This document shows positions 1-6,518 of a stretch of DNA of 9,544 bases, piece after piece. Positions within the stretch are counted from its first letter, which is position 1. Every line of letters starts with the position of its first letter. Source of the DNA: Alphaproteobacteria bacterium (lineage in GTDB: Bacteria > Pseudomonadota > Alphaproteobacteria > Sphingomonadales > SMXR01); assembly GCA_004356215.1 (NCBI GenBank), contig SMXR01000069.1, positions 1-9,544 of the forward strand, given 5' to 3'. Below the pieces are notes generated by a model. It ran no database searches. It saw nothing but the letters and a program-made list of their open reading frames with translations, and was not told the origin of the DNA. A program made the position numbers and the translations under genes.

Positions 1-856
1 TGCTGCCGTAATCGGGGCAGATCCGGCAACAATCCTGGCGGCTGTCACCCCGGTGCCCGATACCATGTCTGAATACCATTTTGCCGGCCTGTTACGGAAA
101 AAAAGGGTGGAATTGATCGATTGTAAAACCATCCCTTTGAAGGTTCCGGCAACCGCGGAAATTGTTCTTGAAGGCCATGTGTCATTAGACGATTACCGCG
201 ATGAGGGGCCTTATGGTGACCACACCGGATATTACAATTCGGTGGAGCAATTTCCAGTTTTTACCATTTCAGCCATCACTATGCGCAAAAATCCGATCTA
301 TCTTTCGACCTACACCGGGCGACCGCCGGATGAACCAAGCATACTTGGTGAGGCTCTAAACGAAATTTTTGTCCCGCTTTTACAAAACCAGTTTCCCGAA
401 ATTCAGGATTTCTGGCTCCCGCCCGAAGGCTGTTCGTACCGGGTAGCGGTGGTCAGCATTAAAAAATCTTATCCCGGTCAAGCCAAGCGGATCATGATGG
501 GCATCTGGTCGTATCTGCGACAGTTTATTTACACCAAGTTTGTGATTGTTGTTGATGACGACATCAATATTAGAAGCTGGGAAGATGTGATCTGGGCAAT
601 CTCGACCCGGATGGACCCGGTTCGCGATGTCACGCTGGTGGAAAATACACCTATCGATTATCTTGATTTCGCCTCACCACAATCCGGGCTTGGCGGCAAA
701 ATGGGCTTGGATGCGACAACAAAAATCGGGTCCGAGACCACCCGTGAGTGGGGAACCAAAATTAAAATGAGTGAAGATATTGTTGATCTTGTTACCAACA
801 AATGGCCAAAATTGGGGCTTCCCGGCAGCGGCAAACCTTCCGGGCCTAAGAAATGA
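1..856 (+). CDS. ubiD: UbiD, 3-polyprenyl-4-hydroxybenzoate decarboxylase (C-terminal part, 5' end outside window)
   Basis: This is the last 284 residues of a UbiD decarboxylase (the E. coli protein is about 497 residues), open from base 2 with the 5' end cut by the window. The family uses prenylated FMN and a divalent metal to decarboxylate 3-polyprenyl-4-hydroxybenzoate in ubiquinone synthesis, at the cytoplasmic side of the membrane. Family hallmarks by partial-protein residue: GADPAT (5-10), AEIVLEG (52-58), EGPYGDHTGY (68-77), the STYTGRPPDEP stretch (102-112), LPPEGCSYR (139-147), VDDDIN (184-189) and TRMDP (202-206). These match proteobacterial UbiD closely, not the UbiD-like aromatic decarboxylases. 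The GTG at 53 is an internal Val codon, because homology continues upstream of it. The gene ends with TGA at 854-856 and the next terminator is 200 nt further on. Confidence 0.95.
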   Translation, partial: AAVIGADPATILAAVTPVPDTMSEYHFAGLLRKKRVELIDCKTIPLKVPATAEIVLEGHVSLDDYRDEGPYGDHTGYYNSVEQFPVFTISAITMRKNPIYLSTYTGRPPDEPSILGEALNEIFVPLLQNQFPEIQDFWLPPEGCSYRVAVVSIKKSYPGQAKRIMMGIWSYLRQFIYTKFVIVVDDDINIRSWEDVIWAISTRMDPVRDVTLVENTPIDYLDFASPQSGLGGKMGLDATTKIGSETTREWGTKIKMSEDIVDLVTNKWPKLGLPGSGKPSGPKK

Positions 857-909
857 TACAAGCAAAACCTTGGCTCCACCCAAAACCAATCTTTATCACA
901 AAAATATGA

Positions 910-937
910 TTTCCAGTTGTTTGGCCCGGCCCATAAT
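910..937 (+). promoter_or_regulatory. Possible sigma-70-type promoter inside the ubiD-pmbA spacer
   Basis: TTTCCA (910-915, 4 of 6 to TTGACA) and CATAAT (932-937, 5 of 6 to TATAAT) are separated by 16 nt. Initiation would fall near G944, directly before the series of hairpins that ends in the terminator at 1057-1090. The match is only moderate, and position relative to the structured region is the main support. Confidence 0.3.
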
Positions 938-943
938 ATTGTA

Positions 944-1090
944 GGGGTATGTGGCCATTGGTCACGCTTGGGAAGGCCCATAGTTTGGGTAACAGTCTGC
1001 TTTCCCAAAAATACATAAGTAAGAATTGATTTATTCAATTCCCTTGCACCCTCCTCAAGGCCCCCGCCGTTAAAAGCGGGGGTCTTTTTT
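944..1090 (+). ncRNA. Candidate structured small RNA (or structured ubiD 3' UTR)
   Basis: The 310-nt spacer 857-1166 has no credible ORF, but its second half is rich in hairpins. They are GTGGCC-ATT-GGTCAC (951-965); TTGGGAAGGC (968-977) paired with GCTTTCCCAA (999-1008, one G-U); GAATTGA-TTTAT-TCAATTC (1023-1041); and a terminator stem (1057-1086). The linker before the terminator holds CCCTCCTC (1049-1056), which contains CCUCCU, the anti-Shine-Dalgarno core. Stem-loops, a C/U-rich single-stranded linker and a Rho-independent terminator are a known layout for alphaproteobacterial trans-acting sRNAs. I cannot assign it to a named family. The alternative is a processed 3' UTR of ubiD. Positions 857-909 show nothing recognisable. 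The 5' end is inferred from a weak promoter match. Confidence 0.4.
1057..1090 (+). terminator. Rho-independent terminator
   Basis: An 11-bp stem, AAGGCCCCCGC (1057-1067) with GCGGGGGTCTT (1076-1086, one G-U), encloses an 8-nt loop and runs into six T residues at 1085-1090. It faces rightward. It ends either ubiD read-through or a separate small RNA, and it insulates pmbA, so pmbA should have its own promoter in 1091-1166. Confidence 0.88.
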
Positions 1091-1166
1091 ATATTCAAGC
1101 GATAAAAATGTGCTAATCAAACCCCGACACAATGGAAATAATTTTTGGACACTAAATATCCCTCCT

Positions 1167-2513
1167 ATGGCAGAAGAAAACCAACCCTTTGACCTGCTGG
1201 ATAAGGTCATCCAGGAAACCCTGAAAGCCGGGTGCGATGCGGCTGAGGCGGTTTTTGTAAATCTTGACGGTGTTTCGGTCACGGTTCGCAATGGCAAGCT
1301 GGAACAGGTTGAAAGGCCCGCCGAAACAGCCTTGGGCCTGCGGGCGTTTTACGGCCACCGGCAAACATCACTTTCAACCTCTGACCTCTCTCAGGGCGCG
1401 CTTGAAAAGCTGGTTGAACAGGCGGCAGCCATTGCAAAAATTTCACCGGAGGATCCTTATTGCGGCCTGGCTTGCAAAGAGGAATTGCTCACAGGGCCGG
1501 CCAGAGACTTGCAAATCTTTGATCCCACTACCCCGAAAACCGAAGCTCTGAGGGATCTAGCGCTTAAGGCTGAGGCTGCGGCTTTTGAAGAAAAAGCCAT
1601 CAGCAATTCTGAGGGCGCCGAAGCCAGTTGGAATAAAGCCACCAAGAGCCATCTGACGTCTACCGGATTTCAGGGCAGCACATCTTCTTCAAGTTTTCAA
1701 ATTTCTGCCGTGGTCATTGCTGGAAAAGATGATGGCATGGAACGGGATTACGATTATTCGGTCAGCCGGTATTTTCAAGACTTGGAGCCCGCGGAAAAAA
1801 TTGGTCACAGTGCCGCAGAACGCACAATCAAGAGATTAAACCCGAAAAAAGTATCCACGCAAACAGTGCCGGTTATTTTTGAAAAACGAGCCGCGGCCAG
1901 CCTGCTGGGCCATTTTTCTGGCGCTATCAATGGCGCCCAGGTGGCCCGGGGTGTCACTTTTTTAAAGGAAACCATGGACATGCCTGTTTTTGCCAAGGGC
2001 ATAGATATCATTGATGACCCCTTGCGAATAAGAGGGTTGGCGTCCCGGCCCTTTGATGGCGAAGGGGTTGCCACGGAAAAAAGACATTTTATTAAAAGTG
2101 GGGCATTAAAATCCTGGCTGCTTGATTGCCCGTCCGCGCGGGAACTCGGCTTAAAGACAACCGGCCATGCCTCGCGTTCCCTGGCTGGTGTTCCCCACCC
2201 ATCGCCGACAAATTTTTACATGGAGAATGGGGAAGTTTCCCTAAACGACATGATCAAGAATGTTGGCACAGGTTTTCTGGTGACCGAATTGATTGGTATG
2301 GGGGTGAATTTGGTTACCGGCGATTATAGCCGCGGCGCCACAGGCTTTTGGATTGAGAAGGGCGAGATTGCCTATCCGGTTAATGAGGTAACAATCGCCG
2401 GAAATCTTAAAGATATGTTTTTAAACCTTGCCCCGGCGTCTGACCTGGAATTTAAGGGCGCGGTTAACGCCCCTTCCCTGCTGCTGGGGGCCATGACGGT
2501 TGCCGGCACATGA
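1167..2513 (+). CDS. pmbA: PmbA/TldE-like metalloprotease subunit
   Basis: This 448-residue protein matches PmbA/TldE (450 residues in E. coli). That protein pairs with TldD in the cytoplasm to form a protease known for microcin B17 maturation and CcdA turnover. TldD carries the HExxxH zinc site. Here the equivalent place reads GHFSGAING (248-256) and no HExxxH occurs, which identifies the TldE-type partner and not TldD. Family blocks include RNGKLEQVER (41-50), GDGMERDYDYS-like residues (about 188-198), PFDGEGV (295-301), and the C-terminal TGDYSRGATGFW and EVTIAGNLKDM segments (from 384). ATG 1167 was chosen because the homologous N-terminus begins here; an in-frame GTG at 1110 would add 19 residues resembling nothing in the family. 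No Shine-Dalgarno precedes either start; CCCTCCT abuts the ATG. Its stop overlaps the next start (ATGA). Confidence 0.93.
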   Translation: MAEENQPFDLLDKVIQETLKAGCDAAEAVFVNLDGVSVTVRNGKLEQVERPAETALGLRAFYGHRQTSLSTSDLSQGALEKLVEQAAAIAKISPEDPYCGLACKEELLTGPARDLQIFDPTTPKTEALRDLALKAEAAAFEEKAISNSEGAEASWNKATKSHLTSTGFQGSTSSSSFQISAVVIAGKDDGMERDYDYSVSRYFQDLEPAEKIGHSAAERTIKRLNPKKVSTQTVPVIFEKRAAASLLGHFSGAINGAQVARGVTFLKETMDMPVFAKGIDIIDDPLRIRGLASRPFDGEGVATEKRHFIKSGALKSWLLDCPSARELGLKTTGHASRSLAGVPHPSPTNFYMENGEVSLNDMIKNVGTGFLVTELIGMGVNLVTGDYSRGATGFWIEKGEIAYPVNEVTIAGNLKDMFLNLAPASDLEFKGAVNAPSLLLGAMTVAGT

Positions 2514-3325
2514 CCCGGACATATTCTGAAAAAAAAGATTTTTCACTGCTAAAAAATGCGGTTCTTGAAGCCGGCGCCCTGGCCCTGGCGGGGTTGGGTA
2601 AAACCAATCTGAAAACTTGGTTAAAACGAGGTGTTGAACCGGTTAGTGAAATTGATCTGGCGGTTAATGATCTACTGAAAAAGACCTTGATGGAGGCCCG
2701 CCCGGATTATGGCTGGCTGTCGGAAGAAAGCACGGACAATTCCGCCCGGTTGGACAAAAAATTTGTTTGGGTGGTTGATCCTATTGACGGTACCCGGGCC
2801 TTTATCAAAGGCGCGAAGGATTTTTCAATTTGCGTTGCCCTGCTGGAAGGTGACCGGCCGATTTTAAGTGTTTTGTTCGCTCCAGCGCGGGATGAATATT
2901 TTTCGGCCATAAAAAACCAGGGGGCTTTCCTAAACAATAAACAGATCCAGGTTGGCACGACCTCAGGGATCCCGGGGATGAAACTGCAGGGTGATGCCGG
3001 ATACTTTAAAAATGTGAAACGGTGGCAAACCCCCTGGCCGGAAATGACCTTTGGTAAATACCAATCATTTGCTCTGCGGATTGCCAGCGTAGCCGCCGGA
3101 AACTTTGATGCCGCCATCTCGGCCCGTCCCAAAAGCGAATGGGATGTAGCAGCAGCCGACCTAATCGTAACCGAGGCCGGTGGAATGTGTTGTGATGGTG
3201 AGGGGAAGGCTTTTGTTTATAATCAGGAAAATACCCGATTAGCAGAAATCGTGGCAACAACCCCTGCCCTTTTGCCTGAAATTCTAGAACGAATGCAGGG
3301 GCGAAAACCTAAAAATACTTCCTGA
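2510..3325 (+). CDS. cysQ: 3'(2'),5'-bisphosphate nucleotidase CysQ-type phosphatase (inositol monophosphatase superfamily)
   Basis: This 271-residue protein belongs to the Li+-sensitive Mg2+-dependent phosphatase superfamily. Metal-site elements are visible in order: LSEES (70-74, metal-binding Glu), VVDPIDGT (88-95) and EWDVAAADLIVTEAGG (210-225). The form DPIDGTRAF is typical of alphaproteobacterial CysQ-annotated proteins. Those are inferred to turn 3'-phosphoadenosine 5'-phosphate from sulfate assimilation into AMP. Other members act on inositol phosphate or histidinol phosphate, so the superfamily is certain but the substrate is inferred. The start is fixed by the ATGA overlap with pmbA and there is no separate strong Shine-Dalgarno, so translation is probably coupled. 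The 3' end overlaps the convergent porin gene by 17 nt. Confidence 0.88.
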   Translation: MTRTYSEKKDFSLLKNAVLEAGALALAGLGKTNLKTWLKRGVEPVSEIDLAVNDLLKKTLMEARPDYGWLSEESTDNSARLDKKFVWVVDPIDGTRAFIKGAKDFSICVALLEGDRPILSVLFAPARDEYFSAIKNQGAFLNNKQIQVGTTSGIPGMKLQGDAGYFKNVKRWQTPWPEMTFGKYQSFALRIASVAAGNFDAAISARPKSEWDVAAADLIVTEAGGMCCDGEGKAFVYNQENTRLAEIVATTPALLPEILERMQGRKPKNTS

Positions 3326-4013
3326 TTGTAAAAATTGCTTTAGCGCCAGCATTCGGGAAATTATTGAGGTTGGTATCCTTGTACTGGACCCCCCATTCAA
3401 GACCGATCAAATCGACAAAAAGCCCGACGTTCCAATCCCATTTGTTAAACCCGCCTTCAAAGTCTTCATAACCAATACCTATTTCGATCGACATCGGAGG
3501 CAAGTTCTGAAGCGGGACCGGAAATTCTGCACTGGTGTAGGTATAGATCGAACGGCCACCGCCAAATTCACGGTTATCAGGCGTAACAGCAAAACCACCG
3601 GTCAAGTAAGCCAGGCCAAAATCGCGCGAGATTGAACCGCGAACCTCATAATACCCGGTGGAATCCCCACTGCCGTGAAAGCTATCGTAGGAAAGCGCCA
3701 GGTTAAAATCATAGGCCCCGCGCGTGGTGGTATAACCAAGATAAAATTCAGTCTCAAAGTCGTGTCCGAAAGGATCATCAAAATTTGCGATAAAGACTCC
3801 GCCGTAAAGGCCATTTTCGTGGACCAGGTCAAGAATTCCATACCCGGAGACATCGCCGCCAGAGCGCGAAATCCCCCGGAAAACCCGGTCGGAAAAAAAG
3901 GCAAGCTCGCCCTCAAGCGTCAACTCACCTGCTGTTGCGCCAGAACCAAAAGTTGGAAATAGAAGCGCCGCCAGGGTGAGACCAAAAACCAAAGATTTAA
4001 AATTCATCTTCAC
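3309..4013 (-). CDS. TorF/Gcw_chp-family putative outer-membrane porin
   Basis: This is a 234-residue exported protein. A signal peptide covers residues 1-28, with a hydrophobic core FGLTLAALLF and probable cleavage after ATA. The mature part opens with LEGELAFFSDRVFRGIS (33-49), the hallmark of the Gcw_chp (TIGR02001) family, named TorF putative porins in current annotation. It then alternates aromatic and polar residues as beta-barrel strands do, and ends in Phe (RKYF), the outer-membrane insertion signature. The physiological substrate is unknown. The start may be GTG 4013 or ATG 4007; AGGA, overlapping the stop of the upstream peptidase gene, lies 4 nt from the GTG and 10 nt from the ATG. 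It is the last gene of the minus-strand cluster. No terminator with a U-run follows; its end lies inside cysQ. Confidence 0.85.
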   Translation of the reverse strand: MKMNFKSLVFGLTLAALLFPTFGSGATAGELTLEGELAFFSDRVFRGISRSGGDVSGYGILDLVHENGLYGGVFIANFDDPFGHDFETEFYLGYTTTRGAYDFNLALSYDSFHGSGDSTGYYEVRGSISRDFGLAYLTGGFAVTPDNREFGGGRSIYTYTSAEFPVPLQNLPPMSIEIGIGYEDFEGGFNKWDWNVGLFVDLIGLEWGVQYKDTNLNNFPNAGAKAIFTIRKYF

Positions 4014-4019
4014 AAAATC

Positions 4020-4874
4020 CTATTCTTTTACCAGGGTCCCGGCCTCAAGCGCTAGCGCCGGGTCGAGGCGAACTGATCGCCAATTAATACGCCAATCCAC
4101 ATGGGGGCCCGAAGCCCGCCCGGTGGCCCCAAGACCAGCAATAACTTCTCCCATCTTTACCTGTTGGCCAACCGAGACATTGATTTCGGCCAAGTGCATC
4201 AGGGTCGATGTCAGCCCGAAACCATGGTCAATAATTATAATGCCGCCTTCAAGCAGGAATTCCCTCTCAGCCAGCGTCACCACCCCGCTTGCCGGCGCCT
4301 TCACCGGGGTCATCAAAGGTGCTGCAATATCAAGGCCGAAATGGGGCCAACGCGGTTCGCCGTTCAGGATTCTTTGCGAGCCGTAAACACCGCTGATACG
4401 GCCCTCGGCAGGGAGCATAAATCCAGCCACCCAATCGGTGGCCTCGGTCACCCCTTTACGCGCCTCCCGCACCATCGCGGTTTCTTTTGCGCGACGTATT
4501 TTTTCCTCCTCGGGAATTGTTACAGTTTTTTGTGGTAAGCCATCAATCCGTTCTATTTGGTATACTTGTTTCGCAATTTTTAACGTCTGCTCCAGGGTTT
4601 TTCCGTCGTTATAGATAATTTTCAAATTTGCTTCAGGTCCGGCATCCCGGGCAAAGCCAAAAACAAAACGCCCTTGGCTATCTACCTTAATTGGCTCGCC
4701 ATCGAGGAAAACCTGTGCGCCCGGCTGGTCTTGTCCCAAAATCAGTCCGCCTTGTTTCAGGGCACCGTGAAGCTCCAGCGCGTGAGAATGATTTGGCAAT
4801 AATATGAGCAAACCAAAGCCGACGCAAAATGACAGCCACTTAAAAATAAATGGAGCTAAACTTTTGGTTGTCAT
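4020..4874 (-). CDS. Secreted M23-family (LytM-domain) metallopeptidase
   Basis: This 284-residue protein has an N-terminal signal peptide (1-32, hydrophobic FCVGFGLLILL, likely cut after SHA), so it acts in the periplasm. Residues 33-110 form a small beta-rich domain. A charged, probably helical linker follows (120-145), then a LytM/M23 domain (about 155-275). M23 enzymes cut peptidoglycan cross-bridges with zinc held by HxxxD and HxH. HFGLD (178-182) and MHLAE (226-230, His 227) are present. The last motif reads GPHVDW (257-261) where most active members have GPHxHW, so one zinc ligand is Asp. From memory, HxD occurs in related alphaproteobacterial proteins, so activity is plausible but unproven; a regulatory LytM factor is the alternative. 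ATG 4874 overlaps the DUF2093 stop (ATGA); AAGGA lies 9 nt upstream. Confidence 0.9.
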   Translation of the reverse strand: MTTKSLAPFIFKWLSFCVGFGLLILLPNHSHALELHGALKQGGLILGQDQPGAQVFLDGEPIKVDSQGRFVFGFARDAGPEANLKIIYNDGKTLEQTLKIAKQVYQIERIDGLPQKTVTIPEEEKIRRAKETAMVREARKGVTEATDWVAGFMLPAEGRISGVYGSQRILNGEPRWPHFGLDIAAPLMTPVKAPASGVVTLAEREFLLEGGIIIIDHGFGLTSTLMHLAEINVSVGQQVKMGEVIAGLGATGRASGPHVDWRINWRSVRLDPALALEAGTLVKE

Positions 4875-5071
4875 TCGCTTATTTCCTTATGCCTTTTCAT
4901 GGCTGCCTCGGGGGTGGCGTAGGCCTCCTGGCGCTCCACCGACCAATATTTCAATTGATTGATGGGAATTCGTTTCCTGGTTACCCCGCACAAAACATAA
5001 TCACCACCACTCAGGACCTCAAAATTTCCGTCCTCATACCTGACTTGGGCTTCTTTTTTAAAACCTATCAA
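4871..5071 (-). CDS. DUF2093 family protein
   Basis: This is a 66-residue soluble protein with no signal peptide or membrane segment. Residues VRYEDGNFEVLSGGDYV (10-26), the C-x-VT turn at 28-31, IPINQLKYWSVERQEAY (35-51) and a terminal PEAAMKRH match the DUF2093 family. That family is small, known mainly from Alphaproteobacteria and without assigned function. The start is TTG at 5071. This choice rests on AAGGGAG (5078-5084) placed 6 nt upstream and on the TTGA overlap with the xseA stop. The stop overlaps the peptidase start by 4 nt. Position between an exonuclease VII gene and a cell-wall peptidase suggests translational coupling but does not reveal the role. Confidence 0.85.
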   Translation of the reverse strand: MIGFKKEAQVRYEDGNFEVLSGGDYVLCGVTRKRIPINQLKYWSVERQEAYATPEAAMKRHKEISE

Positions 5072-6504
5072 AACAGGCTCCCTTGATCTTTTTTCGAAGG
5101 TTTGGCTTTTCTGTGACCAGGGGCCTTATTTTTTGCCGGAGGTTCGCTGCCAGAGGCCACGACAGGCACATGCCCGTCTTTAAATTCAATGTCAAGGGCG
5201 GCCCCGGGCCCAATATTTTTAGCAAATGTCACCGCCTTTCCTCCAGAGTCACGGATTACCGCAAAGCCGCGCTTTAAAATGGAATGATACCCCAGGCTTT
5301 CAAAGACCCGGCCTAGCGAAGACAGTTTGGAAACCCTGGCCTGGGATGTGGTAACGAAAGCCATCTCAAGGCGTCTGGAATAGTCCTCAAACCGGCTCAT
5401 CTTTAAATGCACGCTTTGGCGAATGGTCAGGACGGTAAGGCCACCGGCAATGCGCTGCAACTTAAGCGCCTGACCCTGCAAAAACGATGCCAGCCCTCTT
5501 GGCAGGCGGATATTCAAATCATCGAGGCGCTGGGTTGCCAACCCCAAAATATCCCTAGGCGAGGGTAGGCCGCGTTCAAGGCCGGCCAGTTTGTCGTGCA
5601 ATCCTTTAAAAAATCGCCGCCGGGCGGCTTCCAAACGCTGGGTCAGGTCAGCGGTCTTAAATTGTAAGTCAGACCTGACCGGAACCGCAGCCTCCGCCGC
5701 AGCCGTTGGGGTGGGCGCCCGGTGGTCAGAGGCGAAATCTATCAGCGTGGTATCGGTTTCATGGCCAACCGCAGAAATCAACGGAATTTCACTTGCCGCC
5801 GCGGCCCGGACAACTATCTCTTCATTGAAGGCCCATAAATCTTCAAGGCTGCCGCCGCCACGGGCAACGATCAAAAGATCAGGCCTGGTAATCCTTTCGC
5901 CTGGTTTGAGGGCGTTAAACCCCGCAATGGCCCGGGCAATCTGGCCGGCTGCTTCCCTACCCTGAACCTGGACTGGCCAGACAATGACATGGCGTGGAAA
6001 GCGATCATTCAAACGATGCAGAATATCTTGGATTACCGCCCCGGTGGGCGATGTAATCACCCCGATGGTCGATGGAATATAGGGGAGGGATTTTTTGCGT
6101 TCAGGGGAAAAAAGGCCTTCCGCCGCTAGCTTTTTCTTACGCTCTTCCAAAAGCGCCATCAAGGCCCCCTCGCCCGCTGGTTCCATGCGGCTGATCACCA
6201 GTTGATATTTAGAGCGTTGCGGATAGGTGCTGAGCTTGCCCTCGCAAACCACTTCCAAGCCATCCTCAGGGACAAAGGGAAGTTTGGCGGCTACCCCTTT
6301 CCAGCAGACCGCTTCGAGGACAGCATTTTCGTCTTTCAGTGATAAATAAACGTGGCCCGAGGCGGCACGCATCAGGCCGGAAATTTCGCCGCGGACCCGG
6401 ACATAGGAAAAGGTGTCTTCGACCATGCGTTTAAGGGCCAGCGACAGCTCGCTGACGCTAAATTCAGGGATATTTACTTTTTTATCCGTCACGTTGTTTT
6501 CCAC
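5068..6504 (-). CDS. xseA: Exodeoxyribonuclease VII large subunit
   Basis: This 478-residue protein (E. coli XseA is 456) is the catalytic subunit of exonuclease VII, which with XseB trims single-stranded DNA to oligonucleotides in repair. An N-terminal OB fold spans about 12-110 (FSVSEL, VRGEISG, GHVYLSLKDE, VCWKG). The catalytic domain shows GVITSPTGAVIQD (148-160), RGGGSLEDLW (215-224) and SAVGHETDTTLIDF (244-257), followed by SDHRAPTPTAAAE. A long helical region follows, then a basic, proline-containing tail ending in QGSLF (474-478). The start is GTG 6504, supported by AAGGA 5 nt upstream and by the position of the OB fold. It opens the minus-strand cluster and overlaps the DUF2093 start. 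No xseB is present in the window. Confidence 0.96.
   Translation of the reverse strand: MENNVTDKKVNIPEFSVSELSLALKRMVEDTFSYVRVRGEISGLMRAASGHVYLSLKDENAVLEAVCWKGVAAKLPFVPEDGLEVVCEGKLSTYPQRSKYQLVISRMEPAGEGALMALLEERKKKLAAEGLFSPERKKSLPYIPSTIGVITSPTGAVIQDILHRLNDRFPRHVIVWPVQVQGREAAGQIARAIAGFNALKPGERITRPDLLIVARGGGSLEDLWAFNEEIVVRAAAASEIPLISAVGHETDTTLIDFASDHRAPTPTAAAEAAVPVRSDLQFKTADLTQRLEAARRRFFKGLHDKLAGLERGLPSPRDILGLATQRLDDLNIRLPRGLASFLQGQALKLQRIAGGLTVLTIRQSVHLKMSRFEDYSRRLEMAFVTTSQARVSKLSSLGRVFESLGYHSILKRGFAVIRDSGGKAVTFAKNIGPGAALDIEFKDGHVPVVASGSEPPAKNKAPGHRKAKPSKKDQGSLF
5072..5084 (-). promoter_or_regulatory. Ribosome binding site for the TTG start of the DUF2093 gene
   Basis: AAGGGAG (minus strand, 5084-5078) sits 6 nt before TTG 5071, inside the last codons of xseA (Gln-Gly-Ser). 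It decides the choice of this TTG, since no in-frame ATG or GTG lies near. Confidence 0.75.
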
Positions 6505-6518
6505 CCCAATCCTTAAGG
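6505..6518 (-). promoter_or_regulatory. Ribosome binding site deciding the GTG start of xseA
   Basis: On the minus strand AAGGA is followed by 5 nt (TTGGG) and GTG 6504. A second in-frame GTG four codons later is 17 nt from this site, which is too far, so the first GTG is preferred. Confidence 0.7.

Noticed and set aside
857..1056. 6S RNA in the ubiD-pmbA spacer
   Set aside because: The spacer lacks the long closing stem and central bubble expected of 6S RNA, and the usual zapA/ygfA neighbours are absent.
658..1098. Minus-strand open frame of 146 codons across the ubiD end and the spacer
   Set aside because: It lies opposite conserved ubiD codons and the terminator, its translation resembles no family, and it has no ribosome binding site.
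1110..1166. Upstream GTG start adding 19 residues to PmbA
   Set aside because: The added residues match nothing in the family, no Shine-Dalgarno precedes the GTG, and the homologous N-terminus fits ATG 1167.
4101..4538. Plus-strand open frame opposite the M23 peptidase
   Set aside because: It is antisense to a clearly conserved gene and its translation has no recognisable domain.
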